A stretch of DNA of 64,000 nt from Mycobacterium rhizamassiliense (GTDB lineage Bacteria; Actinomycetota; Actinomycetes; Mycobacteriales; Mycobacteriaceae), in assembly GCF_900157375.1 (NCBI RefSeq), contig NZ_LT721901.1, positions 2,900,315 to 2,964,314 of the forward strand, in the 5' to 3' direction. The position numbers and the translations under genes were made by a program. The notes below the pieces were generated by a model. It had not been told where the DNA came from and made no database searches. It was given only the letters and a program-made list of their open reading frames with translations. This document shows positions 42,271 to 51,016 of this stretch, one piece after another. Position 1 is the stretch's first letter. Each line of letters opens with the position of its first letter.

Positions 42271-43458
42271 CTAGGTGGACAATCCTTCGGTGACGAGGGT
42301 CGTGACACCCGGACCCGTGGCGGGTTCGATCCCCTTTACCTTGGACAGCAGCGCGACAATGGCCTCGCCCGCCGATGCCATGTACTTCACACCGCACAAC
42401 TCGGCGTAGTTGACCAACGACAGCTCATCGATCACACCGAGATCCAGGTAGGGCGCAAGACGCTCCAGCACCTGTGCTGAGGTCCCGACGAACTGCACTT
42501 TGTCGATCGCCTCACGCGGGGTTCTCGCGCATACGTCGAGGGCCTCTTCGCGAGAGATCCACGGCGGGATGCAATCTCGGGAGAACATCCAGTTCTCACC
42601 GTAGGGATGGGTGAGACCCCACCGTGTGTAGGTGGCGCTGGTCGGCGTCGCCAGCATGGTGTTCCAGAGGACGAACGGATGTTCCCGTAACTCGGCGAGA
42701 TTTGCTTCGTCCTCGTCGAGCACAGTGATCATCGTGACCGAAATCTTAATGCTCCCAGGGTCCCGGCCAGCGCGCTCGGCGTGCTCGCGGACCGTGGCGA
42801 CGTCCTCGGCGAACCGTTCGGGGGTGTCCTCGCTGGCGCCGGGAATGTAGGTGAACCAGCCGTCGGCGTACTCGCCGATCAACTCGAGTACCTCTGGTCC
42901 GCCGCCTGCCACGTAGACCGGCGGAGGGGTGTCGCCATACGGATGAACCGCGACGATTGCGTCTTTATGCTTCCATACGATTCCTTCATCGCTGACGGGA
43001 TCGGTTGTGCGAAGGAACTTCTGCACCATGCGAAGGGAATCCGACAGCTTTTCGTTTGCGCCCTTCCGTGCGATCCCGTAAGGCTTCATCTGTTTGTTCT
43101 CGCCATTGGCCAAGAGCAGGCGAACCCGGCCCTTGGTGGCGTGGTCCAGTGTCAGCAAGCTCTGGGCGATGACCGACGGCGGACGTCGGACTGCGTCGAT
43201 CACTCCGTAGTGGAACTTGATGGTGCTGGTCTGAGCGGCTGCCGCCGCGATGATTGGCCCGGTGTCCATGAACGCATTGAAGGTGGGCAGCAGTGTGGCG
43301 ACATCGGTGATGTCGGGTGTCCATAGTGAACTGGGATGAGTGAAGCAGAGTTGGTCACCGTAAATGATGAAGTCCATGCCTGCCGCCTCGGCCCCGACAG
43401 CCGCGCCGGTTGCGAGTTCAAAGGGCGGGAAGTGGACCCCGTAGACGCCGATCTCCAT
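42271..43458 (-). CDS. LLM-class F420-dependent oxidoreductase
   Basis: A 395-residue luciferase-like TIM-barrel protein. EIGVYGVHFPPFELATGAAV, FIIYGDQL, KFHYGVIDAVRRPPSVIAQS and the VYVAGGGPEVLELIGEYADGW-like region (cofactor phosphate binding) are typical of the F420-dependent branch common in mycobacteria. Such enzymes transfer hydride to or from F420, for example on ketones, alcohols or imines. Its ATG overlaps the TAA of the AveC-like gene by one base, so translation is coupled. A second, different LLM protein is at 46803. Confidence 0.87.
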   Translation of the reverse strand: MEIGVYGVHFPPFELATGAAVGAEAAGMDFIIYGDQLCFTHPSSLWTPDITDVATLLPTFNAFMDTGPIIAAAAAQTSTIKFHYGVIDAVRRPPSVIAQSLLTLDHATKGRVRLLLANGENKQMKPYGIARKGANEKLSDSLRMVQKFLRTTDPVSDEGIVWKHKDAIVAVHPYGDTPPPVYVAGGGPEVLELIGEYADGWFTYIPGASEDTPERFAEDVATVREHAERAGRDPGSIKISVTMITVLDEDEANLAELREHPFVLWNTMLATPTSATYTRWGLTHPYGENWMFSRDCIPPWISREEALDVCARTPREAIDKVQFVGTSAQVLERLAPYLDLGVIDELSLVNYAELCGVKYMASAGEAIVALLSKVKGIEPATGPGVTTLVTEGLST

Positions 43459-44402
43459 TACGTCGCCAGGGACGGCGCGCGGTCGGTCAGTGAGCTCGCG
43501 GACACCAACGAGGGAGCGATCAGGAAGCGGTCAGTGCGCTTTGCCCACCACGACGTGAGCGCAACGCAACCAATCAGTAAGCCCCACATGATGATTGCGC
43601 CGAGAGCGCCGTTGGACTGCGGGGCGCCGGATTCCGGCTGCACGGCGATCTTGCTCGGGTAGGGGACCAGGACTCCGGTTTGGGTCAACATTCCGACGTA
43701 CTTGGTGATGGCGTGTGGCAGGTAGCTGGCGGCGTACACGACGTTGCACAGCACGACGTAGGCGGTGGCCTGCAGGCCCAGGCGGACGCCTGGTGATGGC
43801 GTCTTCGACTTCGCCCAGACGTCAACGAGCGAGTCGCCGGCTGGCGTGGTGTTTCCAACGACGACGGCGGCGAAGACGATGAACGTGGCCATTGCCAATG
43901 GGATGTAGGCCGGGAGCAGGCCCATGCCGTTGCTGATCGCGAGACCGGGTATCACCCGGGAGAACGTCCAGAGATGCAAGTACTGCGCCTGAAGGCCTTC
44001 GATCGACAAATCCCAGGTGATCCCAACGGCCAGTCCGCAGGACACGAAAGTGTTCACTCGATTGGTGTCGAAACGCTTGATGATCAGTTTGGCGATTCCA
44101 ACCGCGATGAGTGCAGGCAGCAGGAAGTACATGATGTAGCCCGGTGGTGCGATGACCGGCAGTTGTCCCTGGGTCATGCCGATCGGCCCGATTGCCGGCA
44201 GCCGGTGAAAGTCGGGGTGAAACTGCGCGTACATGGCGTTGTCGAACGGCGCCTCGATCCACGACATCGCGAAGATTCCGAGTACGAACCATAGACCGGG
44301 GAGGATGCGTCCACGCTTGTAACTCAGGTACGTAAACGTGCCGAGCATGGAGAAGAACACCAGCCAGCACAGTGTCTCGAATACGACGACGCCCCAGTAC
44401 AT
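43458..44402 (-). CDS. AveC-family (spirocyclase-like) membrane protein, second copy
   Basis: A 314-residue polytopic membrane protein with about seven hydrophobic segments, starting with one right at the N-terminus (MYWGVVVFETLCWLVFFSML). SWIEAPFDNAMYA, GITWDLSIEGLQAQ and the middle WTFSRVIPGL correspond to LDPIMNWAPYA, IVWDGVMEAIFVQ and the YTQVIPWG region of the copy at 33942, so the two are distant paralogues. GAGGAGCGGCC precedes ATG 44402. It heads a six-gene operon, and a GTCAAG palindrome lies 62-79 bases upstream. Confidence 0.76.
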   Translation of the reverse strand: MYWGVVVFETLCWLVFFSMLGTFTYLSYKRGRILPGLWFVLGIFAMSWIEAPFDNAMYAQFHPDFHRLPAIGPIGMTQGQLPVIAPPGYIMYFLLPALIAVGIAKLIIKRFDTNRVNTFVSCGLAVGITWDLSIEGLQAQYLHLWTFSRVIPGLAISNGMGLLPAYIPLAMATFIVFAAVVVGNTTPAGDSLVDVWAKSKTPSPGVRLGLQATAYVVLCNVVYAASYLPHAITKYVGMLTQTGVLVPYPSKIAVQPESGAPQSNGALGAIIMWGLLIGCVALTSWWAKRTDRFLIAPSLVSASSLTDRAPSLAT

Positions 44403-44463
44403 GGCCGCTCCTCTTCGATGAGTCCCCAAGCGATTCGAAGCGTATGACGCCGCTCACAGCAAT

Positions 44464-44481
44464 GTCAAGCGACCACTTAAC
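44464..44481. promoter_or_regulatory. Operator candidate GTCAAGCG-AC-CACTTAAC
   Basis: A near copy of the palindrome at 36754: 14 of 18 bases identical, followed by TAT in both. It sits 62 bp upstream of the AveC2 start (44402) and downstream of the tetR stop (44517), so it would control the AveC2-to-SDR operon independently of tetR. Confidence 0.55.
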
Positions 44482-44516
44482 TATCTCGGTGGGTGCCAGG
44501 GGATAGCCCCTAGGCC

Positions 44517-45164
44517 CTAGGTTTTCGGCGGTACCGGCTGAAGCCCGTAGACGACGAAATTGGTCAATTCGTCGACGATCACGGCCTTGCTTGGTGGTTG
44601 CTCGCCCACGCCGTAGGACTCCGGCAGCAGCACGACATTGGTGATCGCCGAGATGATGCCCATTCGCAGCACTAGGCCCGGATTCGTCGACGTCAGCTCA
44701 CGACGGCTGAGGAACTCGCCCATCTCGGGGCCCATGCCCTGCAGGACTTCCGCGAATTGCCGGCCGATGGTGGCGGTGTCGAAATCGGGCGGACGCTCGA
44801 CGAGGACGTTGAGGATCGCACGAGCCAAGCCATGATGGCTGTCGATCAAGTCCACCACCTCAGCAACGAAACGGTGGACGATCTCCTGGTGCGGCTGAGC
44901 CCGCAAGGTGTCGTTGCGGCGCCAATCGTCGGCGAAACGTTGAAGTGTGGCGAACAACGGATTGACCACCGACGCGAGCATCAACTCCGACTTCGAGGTG
45001 AAGTATCGAAAGATCAGATTCTCTGACACGCCGGCGTTCTGCGCGATGTCCTTGGTCGTGGTGCCCCGGTAACCCCGTTCGGCGAAGAGTTGCTGCGCAG
45101 AATCGAGCAGATGCTGCTGCGCCGTGCCGCGCTTGACACGAACCTTCGCCGCGGGTTGCTGCAT
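44517..45164 (-). CDS. TetR family transcriptional regulator
   Basis: A 215-residue TetR protein. The DNA-binding domain is at about 12-62, with GTTTKDIAQNAGVSENLIFR as the helix-turn-helix and YFTSKSEL closing it; the C-terminal ligand domain is of unassigned type. It lies 35 bp after the thioesterase gene and 114 bp before the AveC2 gene. The GTCAAGYG-N2-CACTTRAC repeat immediately downstream, and its twin at 36754, make this the best local candidate for the cognate repressor. No other regulator gene is within 20 kb on that side. Confidence 0.91.
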   Translation of the reverse strand: MQQPAAKVRVKRGTAQQHLLDSAQQLFAERGYRGTTTKDIAQNAGVSENLIFRYFTSKSELMLASVVNPLFATLQRFADDWRRNDTLRAQPHQEIVHRFVAEVVDLIDSHHGLARAILNVLVERPPDFDTATIGRQFAEVLQGMGPEMGEFLSRRELTSTNPGLVLRMGIISAITNVVLLPESYGVGEQPPSKAVIVDELTNFVVYGLQPVPPKT

Positions 45165-45199
45165 CCGGACAGCATATTGGGTTGATCGCCGACCGCCGA

Positions 45200-46048
45200 T
45201 CAGCCCGACACTATCGACGGTGGTGGCGTGAATCCCGGGTTCGCCAATGCCGTTGCCATACCGCTGCCGATGGGTCCCTTTTCGTCGAATAGCGTCGCCA
45301 CGCCGGTGGCGACCCCAGCGTGGCTGTAGTGCGTCATCGACGCCAATCCTATGTAGACGCCTTGCGGCAAGCGACTTAGCGTGATCGTGTAGTCGGCGTT
45401 GATGAACTGTAATCCTTCAGTGCCCCAATGGGTTAACGAGCTGGTGACGTCGCCGGCCATGATGGCGCGAGTAAACGACGACAGGGGCTCGTCGTCGACG
45501 AGCAGCTTGGTCTCCCGCAGCCAGACGAACTTCTGCCCATGGTGTCGCCACTCGGTGACCCCGACGCCCGGGCTGCCAGCGACCGGGTCCCGGCCGAACG
45601 AGTGCAACACCAACGGGACATCGTCAGCCAACACATCGGGCTCCGCCGGTAGTGCGGGCATGGTGACCGGCGACGTCCACACCGTGTCCTCGGCATGCTC
45701 GCTGCGGCGCAGGAACAACGCACTGGCGCGAGCGACCACCACGTCGTTCTGCGTCATGACCGCGTCGACCACGCGAAGTCGCCGACCCTCGCGCACCACC
45801 GAAGAGTGCATCTGCACGGGTTGCAGCGCCACCGGCCGCAGCAGATCCACCGTCAGCCGGGCAGGCTGAAGGTCGACGTCGTCGACTCCTTGTTCGACCG
45901 CGCGCGCCAGCAACCCCCCGACGTAGTTACCGCTGACTGACGGACCCCACGGGCCCCTCGCCAAACGGGTTGGTACGTAAGCGTTCCCGTCGGTGACGAA
46001 GAAGCTGGTCGGCGCAGGGCGGGCCGACTTCCCCGGTGAATCTGTCAT
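45200..46048 (-). CDS. TesB-like acyl-CoA thioesterase (double hotdog)
   Basis: A 282-residue thioesterase-family protein that would hydrolyse acyl-CoA to acid and CoA. The first hotdog unit contains RGPWGPSVSGNYVGGLLARA and LTVDLLRPVALQPVQM; the second contains EWRHHGQKFVWLRETKLLVD and GLQFINADYTITLSRLPQG, where FINADYT supplies the Asp/Asn-Asp-Thr type residues of the TesB active site. ATG 46048 overlaps the preceding hydrolase stop (ATGA). Its last 54 bases are repeated at 33878. Last enzyme gene of the long minus-strand operon from 57.1 kb. Confidence 0.85.
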   Translation of the reverse strand: MTDSPGKSARPAPTSFFVTDGNAYVPTRLARGPWGPSVSGNYVGGLLARAVEQGVDDVDLQPARLTVDLLRPVALQPVQMHSSVVREGRRLRVVDAVMTQNDVVVARASALFLRRSEHAEDTVWTSPVTMPALPAEPDVLADDVPLVLHSFGRDPVAGSPGVGVTEWRHHGQKFVWLRETKLLVDDEPLSSFTRAIMAGDVTSSLTHWGTEGLQFINADYTITLSRLPQGVYIGLASMTHYSHAGVATGVATLFDEKGPIGSGMATALANPGFTPPPSIVSG

Positions 46049-46806
46049 CGGATGCTCCCTCGCAGTCGGCAGCGCTCAAGGAGTATTCGCGCCAACAGTT
46101 CCGGGTGGCTGAACATGACGTCGTGGCAGGTGTCAACGGGAATCACCTCGTGCACGCCGCCGAGGGCGGTGATACTCGCGCGTTGGGACTTTTGCGACAG
46201 GGCTCGGTCTCGGGTGGTCAGTACCCAGGTGCGCGGCACATCGTCGGGAAATCCGCTGCGGTCCGCGGGCTCCGCGGGAACGGCCGCCGATTCGGTGTAC
46301 AACCTCGATATCGCCAGTCGGCGCCGTTGCTTCGTCATGCCGTTGCAGAACGCGTACTGCGCGGCGATGGTTGGAACCTTGAACGGTCTGCCGCCTCGGG
46401 CGGCGAACCGCGCGAAGGCCGCCAGGGGACCGCCCAAGGTGTCGACGATCGCCTGACCCTGACGGGGGACGAACGCGCTGACGAGAACCATCTCGCGTAC
46501 TCGGGCTGAGCCGAGTTTGGTGACGACGCCGGGCACCGTCACACCGGCCATCGAGTGGCCCACGATTACGATGTCACCAAGATCCGCTTCCTCGATGTCG
46601 GCGACGACGGAGTCCACCCACTCGCCGATGGTGGCCGTCGCGAGGTCTCCTGGCGTGCGCCCGCGGCCCGGCAGATCCACGGCGAGGGTACGCAATTCCG
46701 GTTCCTGACGGCGCAATTCGGCGACGACGAGATCCCAGCAGTCTCCGGCGTGCTCGCCGCCATGGACGAGCACGAGGTCGGGCAGCGTCGCGGCGGAGCC
46801 GTTCAT
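46045..46806 (-). CDS. Alpha/beta hydrolase
   Basis: A 253-residue alpha/beta hydrolase. LVLVHGGEHAGDCWDLV is the oxyanion strand, VIVGHSMAGVTVPGV holds the nucleophile Ser in GHSMAG (about 96), TWVLTTRDRALS gives the acid region and DTCHDVMFSHPELLA the catalytic His (about 232). The triad thus looks complete, unlike that of the hydrolase at 29.3 kb. Esterase or lactonase of unknown substrate; the MenH/RsbQ-like small core suggests a soluble enzyme. ATG 46806 overlaps the stop of the LLM gene (ATGA) and its own stop overlaps the thioesterase start. Confidence 0.87.
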   Translation of the reverse strand: MNGSAATLPDLVLVHGGEHAGDCWDLVVAELRRQEPELRTLAVDLPGRGRTPGDLATATIGEWVDSVVADIEEADLGDIVIVGHSMAGVTVPGVVTKLGSARVREMVLVSAFVPRQGQAIVDTLGGPLAAFARFAARGGRPFKVPTIAAQYAFCNGMTKQRRRLAISRLYTESAAVPAEPADRSGFPDDVPRTWVLTTRDRALSQKSQRASITALGGVHEVIPVDTCHDVMFSHPELLARILLERCRLRGSIR

Positions 46807-47714
46807 CGGTCGACCAACTGGGAGCTCAGCATGTCGATGTCGGTGCGGAAGTCGGAGAAGCTCCTGCTGGCCGGCTCGATGGTGATCCACGTGACGCCCG
46901 CCTCGGCATAGGTGTCCAGGCGCCGCCGCACCGCGGCACAAAACTCGTCGCAGTCGGCACTGGCGAGCAGGTCTGCTTCGAACGGGACGAAGGCGACGTC
47001 AGCAGCGTCGCGGCCCGCGTCCGCCCGTTGCTTGTTCACCCTCGAGATCCACTCGCCAAGTGTGGCAATGTCTTCGAGTGGCCGGGCGCGGGTGATCACG
47101 GCCATCTCGCCCGACGCGGCCATCGGCATCCAGCCGTCGGCGACCTTGATGACGCGGCGCTGCGCGGCGGCGCTGTTGCCTCCGATCCAGATCGGCGGAC
47201 CGCCCGTCGTCAGCGGCGGCGGCAGCGCAACATGACCCCTGGCCCCGAACTCCGGCCCGTCGTGGTCGACGCCCGCCCAGGCTGCCTTCCACGCGGCGAT
47301 CGCCTCGTCGAACAGCGCGCCACGCCGCTCGAACTCGGCGCCCAACGCTTGGAATTCGGCCTTGAGGTAGCCGGCGCCCGTGCCTAATGTGAACCGACCA
47401 CCCGAGAGCACATCGAAGCTCGCGGCCGCTTTCGCTGTCAGATACGGGTTGCGATAACCGGACACCAAGAGGTAGGTCATCAACCGGATGCGGGTGGTGG
47501 CGGCCGCGGCGAAGCTCAGTGACACGAACGGATCGAAGGCGTGGTGGCCGCCGCGGGCCAACCACTCCCGGTCGGGATACGGGTGTTCGGACATCGAGAA
47601 GGCATCGAAGCCGGCCTCTTCGACCAGTCGTGCGACGTCGCCGATGCCTGCGCCCTCGCACCACCGGTCCCAGTGTTTGACGGCCCGCATCGGGAACATC
47701 AGGTTGTAGCGCAC
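46803..47714 (-). CDS. LLM-class F420-dependent oxidoreductase
   Basis: A 303-residue luciferase-like protein. FDAFSMSEHPYPDREWLARG, RIRLMTYLLVSGYRNPYLTA, GGRFTLGTGAGYLKAEFQAL and PPIWIGGNSAAAQRRVIKVA follow the standard order of the F420-dependent TIGR03619-like family. The GGNS...R stretch binds the F420 phosphate. It may reduce or oxidise an intermediate produced by the adjacent acyl-CoA dehydrogenase, which lies 22 bp upstream in the operon. Substrate unknown. Confidence 0.88.
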   Translation of the reverse strand: MRYNLMFPMRAVKHWDRWCEGAGIGDVARLVEEAGFDAFSMSEHPYPDREWLARGGHHAFDPFVSLSFAAAATTRIRLMTYLLVSGYRNPYLTAKAAASFDVLSGGRFTLGTGAGYLKAEFQALGAEFERRGALFDEAIAAWKAAWAGVDHDGPEFGARGHVALPPPLTTGGPPIWIGGNSAAAQRRVIKVADGWMPMAASGEMAVITRARPLEDIATLGEWISRVNKQRADAGRDAADVAFVPFEADLLASADCDEFCAAVRRRLDTYAEAGVTWITIEPASRSFSDFRTDIDMLSSQLVDR

Positions 47715-47736
47715 GTTGCTCCTCTTGTCGCCGCGA

Positions 47737-48900
47737 CTATCTCACCAGTGATCGCGCAATGACTTCGCGCTGGACCTCGGTGGCCCCTTCGCCGAGCCGC
47801 TTGACCCGCAGGTCGCGAAACCATCGCTCCAGCGGCAGCTCGGTGGAGATTCCCAGCGCGCCGTGAACTTGGATGCACCGGTCGAGAACCCGGTAGGCGG
47901 CCTCGGTTCCGAACATCTTGGCCACCGACGCATCCACCCGGACGTCGCGTCCCAGGTCGGCGTTCCAGGCGGCCTGGTACATCAGCAGCCGCGCGGCGCG
48001 CAGGTCCACCTCACTGTCCACCAGCATCCACTGGATGCCCTGCTTGTCAGCGAGCTTGCCGCCGAACACAACCCGGTCCCTCGCCCATTGGCAGGTCATG
48101 TCGAGTGCGCTCTGCGCGATCCCGATCGGGCCGGCGGCGTACACGATGCGGCCATGCACCAGGAATTCGCTTGCCAGCGAAAAGCCCTGTCCCTCAGCAC
48201 CGATCAGCCGGCCCGCGGGTATCCGCACGTTGCCGAAGTGCAACTCGTACGGCGCAAAAGACGCCATCACGGGGATGCGGCTGAACGTGACTCCGGGGGT
48301 GTTCTTCTCAAGAATGAAGGCCGAGATACCCTGGCGCCCCTCGCCGGTGCGGGCGTAGATCACGCCCCAGTCGGCATCGGGCGCATGCGAGATCCACATC
48401 TTCGAGCCGTTGAGCAGGTAGCCGTCGCCGTCGCGCACCGCCTTGAGTTGGATCGCCCGCGCCGGATCCGACCCACCGGAAGCCTCGGTGATCGCGGTGT
48501 ACGCCTTGGACATGGTGCCGTCGACGATGGGCTTGGCGTATCGGTCGAACTGCTCCGCCGACGCCTTGAACATGATGTTGGGCGGGTTACCGCCGAAGGC
48601 GCCGAGTGCCGGAAAGAAGGCTCCCATACGGCATTTCGCGGCTTCCTCGGCAACCACCACCTGACCGAGGACACTCAGCCCGGCACCGCCGTGCGCGGCG
48701 GGCGTCTGCAGCGCCCATAGCCCGAGTGCCCTGGCTTTGGCCTGCAGCTCGATGAGCTGCTCGCGGGGTAGCCCGACCGTGTCGTGGTCCAGCTTCTCCT
48801 CAAGGGGATGCACGTGGGCATCCATGAAGCGCCGCACGGTGTCGCGCAGCATCACCAGTTCTCCTGGCAGCTGCCATGCGCCGGAAGGCCCTTCGGACAT
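47737..48900 (-). CDS. Acyl-CoA dehydrogenase (FadE-like)
   Basis: A 387-residue dehydrogenase. ITEASGGSDPARAIQL (FAD loop), SKMWISHAPDADWG, VHGALGISTELPLERWFRDLR and the C-terminal RLGEGATEVQREVIAR, where EGA keeps the catalytic glutamate, are visible. Its ATG overlaps the stop of the flavin reductase gene by one base (TGATG). That coupling leaves open an acyl-CoA-dehydrogenase-fold monooxygenase supplied with reduced flavin, but the intact glutamate argues for ordinary dehydrogenation. Confidence 0.88.
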   Translation of the reverse strand: MSEGPSGAWQLPGELVMLRDTVRRFMDAHVHPLEEKLDHDTVGLPREQLIELQAKARALGLWALQTPAAHGGAGLSVLGQVVVAEEAAKCRMGAFFPALGAFGGNPPNIMFKASAEQFDRYAKPIVDGTMSKAYTAITEASGGSDPARAIQLKAVRDGDGYLLNGSKMWISHAPDADWGVIYARTGEGRQGISAFILEKNTPGVTFSRIPVMASFAPYELHFGNVRIPAGRLIGAEGQGFSLASEFLVHGRIVYAAGPIGIAQSALDMTCQWARDRVVFGGKLADKQGIQWMLVDSEVDLRAARLLMYQAAWNADLGRDVRVDASVAKMFGTEAAYRVLDRCIQVHGALGISTELPLERWFRDLRVKRLGEGATEVQREVIARSLVR

Positions 48901-49490
48901 CAGACCCGCGCCGCAGCGGCCGCCCGCAGGTCGCGTGCACTCTGCAGCTGCGGCTCGTGATTCGCCTCGTATCGCTCGATCCACTCGTGCGGCAGTTTGC
49001 CCCACGCCTCACCGATCCGCAGCCGCTGCGCGGAGCTGAACACCTCCGCGGCGACGACGTCGCCGACGAAGATGGTGTTCTCGTCATTGTCCAGCGACCC
49101 GGTGATGCGGCACTCGACGTAGCTATGTGCATCGAGCAGGATCGGCGCACCCGTGACGCCCGGCTTGGTGCGCAGCATGGAGATCTTGTCGCCGTCCCGC
49201 CCCGAACTGCCACCGAGTGTCATCAGGATCTCCATCGACTTGTCGATCTCGTCCGGGCCGGCCGACAGCATGTGCATCACGAAGATGCCGGAGTTCACCA
49301 GCATGTCGTGCGTCTTGTTGTACTTGGTCAGGCTGACGGTTGCGCGCGGCAGTTCCGGCACAATGCTGGCCGAGCCGGCCGACAGCGACATCAGCCCGTT
49401 GGCGACTCCGCCGTCAATCGTGGTGACTGCCACCGGAAATGGTCGCAGTCCGGCCAGCACCTTGTCGGCGGCCGTGAGGTCTAGCGTCAT
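48900..49490 (-). CDS. Flavin reductase domain protein
   Basis: A 196-residue split-barrel flavin reductase of the DIM6/NTAB type: LAGLRPFPVAVTTIDGGVANGL, LSAGSASIVPELPRATVSLT, then NSGIFVMHML and HSYVECRITGSLDNDENTIFVGDVV. It would use NAD(P)H to reduce FMN or FAD for a partner oxygenase or serve as an oxidoreductase itself. The C-terminal 40 residues (EAWGKLPHEWIERYEANHEP) are a family-specific tail. ATG 49490 is chosen because upstream in-frame starts give unrelated sequence. It lies between the aldehyde dehydrogenase and acyl-CoA dehydrogenase genes. Confidence 0.86.
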   Translation of the reverse strand: MTLDLTAADKVLAGLRPFPVAVTTIDGGVANGLMSLSAGSASIVPELPRATVSLTKYNKTHDMLVNSGIFVMHMLSAGPDEIDKSMEILMTLGGSSGRDGDKISMLRTKPGVTGAPILLDAHSYVECRITGSLDNDENTIFVGDVVAAEVFSSAQRLRIGEAWGKLPHEWIERYEANHEPQLQSARDLRAAAAARV

Positions 49491-49519
49491 GTGTATACCC
49501 CTTGTCGATTGGCTGCAGA

Positions 49520-51010
49520 TCAGCCGAGCGTGAACGGGTCGCGGGTGTCCCCGGACAGTTCCACCCACACCGCTTTCGTCTCGGTGAAGTCCTTGATGGC
49601 GTCGATGCCGTTTTCTCGCCCGATGCCGCTGTAGCCAATGCCGCCGAATGGAACATGTGGCGCGACAACGCGATACGCATTGATCCAGACCGTACCCGCG
49701 CGCAGCTTGGCCGCTACCCGGTGCGCCCGGTAGACGTCCTTGGTCCACACCGCCGCGGCCAATCCGAACTCGGTGCTATTGGCGGCGGCGACGGCCTCGT
49801 CCTCGTCGGCGAAGGTCATCACCGCCAGCACCGGTCCGAAGATCTCCTCGGCGACGGCCCGCATCGACGGGTCGACACCGGTCAGCACCGTGGGCTTGAC
49901 GAAGAAGCCGCCGAGGTCGGTGGCCGGCTCGCCGCCGTAGGCGACCGTTGCGCCCTGCTCGCGGGCAGAAGCGAAGTGCGACAGCACCTTCTCGTACTGG
50001 GGCTGGTTGGATACCGGACCCATCTCGGTCGCCGGGTCCTTCGGGTCACCCAGTTTGATGGTCGCCGCCCGCGCGACGATCTTGTCCACCAGTGTGTCGG
50101 CGACGCTGCGGTCCACGAGAAGGCGCGAGCCCGCCAGACACGTCTGGCCGGTAGCGGCGAACACGCCGGCGATTACCCCGTTGGCCGCGGCGTCGAGGTC
50201 GGCATCGGCGAACACCACCTGCGCCGACTTGCCGCCGAGTTCGAGGGAGAACCGGGTCATGTTGTCGATCGCGGCCTTGCCGACCTGAATGCCAGTGTTC
50301 GTCGATCCGGTGAACGCGATCTTGTCGACACCCGGGTGCGACGCGAGCGCGGCACCCGTCTCGGGGCCCCAGCCGGTGACGACGTTGATGACGCCCGGCG
50401 GAAAACCGGCCTCGGCGAACAGCTTTGCGAACGCCAGCGTCGATGTCGGGGTGTGATCGCTTGGCTTGACGACGAACGTGCAACCCGCGGCCAGTCCGGC
50501 GGCCAATTTCCAGGTCAGCAGCAGCAGCGGCGAGTTCCAGGGCGTGATCGCGCCGACCACGCCGACCGGTTCATGCCGGGTGTAGACGAGGTAGTTGGGC
50601 TTATCCACCGGTATGACGTCGCCCTGCAGCTTGTCTGCCAGCCCGCCGTAGTAGAAGTAGTAGTCGGGCAGCGACCGCATCTGGCCGACCATTTCGCGAA
50701 CCAGCTTGCCGCCGTCGCGCACCTCGAGTTGGGCCAGTTGCTCGGCCTCGCGCGCGATGATCTCACCGAGTCGCCCCAGCAGCTTGCCGCGGGCGGTCGC
50801 AGTGAGCGCACCCCACGGTCCATTCAGCGCAGCACGGGCGGCCGCTACGGCGCGGTCCACGTCGACGGCCCCGCCGTCGGGCACGCGTGCCCAGGGCCTG
50901 CCGGTGAAGGGGTCAACACTGTCGTACGTCAATCCCGATGCGGCGGGCGATGATTCGCCCCCGATCAAGAGATCGAACTGGACCAACGTCTCGGTCGCGG
51001 TGTCAGTCAT
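49520..51010 (-). CDS. Aldehyde dehydrogenase
   Basis: A 496-residue NAD(P)-dependent aldehyde dehydrogenase. VVGAITPWNSPLLLLTWK (cofactor and Asn), FVVKPSDHTPTSTLAFA, FTGSTNTGIQVG, the base in SLELGGKSAQVV (Glu about 257) and the nucleophile in GQTCLAGSR (Cys about 291) are all in place, with EEIFGPVLAVMTF and PFGGIGYSGIGRENG at the C-terminus. It would oxidise an aldehyde, perhaps one released by aldol cleavage, to an acid. Six bases separate it from the crotonase gene. Confidence 0.93.
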   Translation of the reverse strand: MTDTATETLVQFDLLIGGESSPAASGLTYDSVDPFTGRPWARVPDGGAVDVDRAVAAARAALNGPWGALTATARGKLLGRLGEIIAREAEQLAQLEVRDGGKLVREMVGQMRSLPDYYFYYGGLADKLQGDVIPVDKPNYLVYTRHEPVGVVGAITPWNSPLLLLTWKLAAGLAAGCTFVVKPSDHTPTSTLAFAKLFAEAGFPPGVINVVTGWGPETGAALASHPGVDKIAFTGSTNTGIQVGKAAIDNMTRFSLELGGKSAQVVFADADLDAAANGVIAGVFAATGQTCLAGSRLLVDRSVADTLVDKIVARAATIKLGDPKDPATEMGPVSNQPQYEKVLSHFASAREQGATVAYGGEPATDLGGFFVKPTVLTGVDPSMRAVAEEIFGPVLAVMTFADEDEAVAAANSTEFGLAAAVWTKDVYRAHRVAAKLRAGTVWINAYRVVAPHVPFGGIGYSGIGRENGIDAIKDFTETKAVWVELSGDTRDPFTLG

Positions 51011-51016
51011 GCGTCC

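Noticed and set aside
47737..49490. Two-component flavin monooxygenase made of the acyl-CoA-dehydrogenase-fold protein and the flavin reductase.
   Set aside because: The dehydrogenase keeps the catalytic glutamate (GEGATEVQ), which HsaA/DszC-type monooxygenases lack; kept only as a remote possibility in the gene entry.
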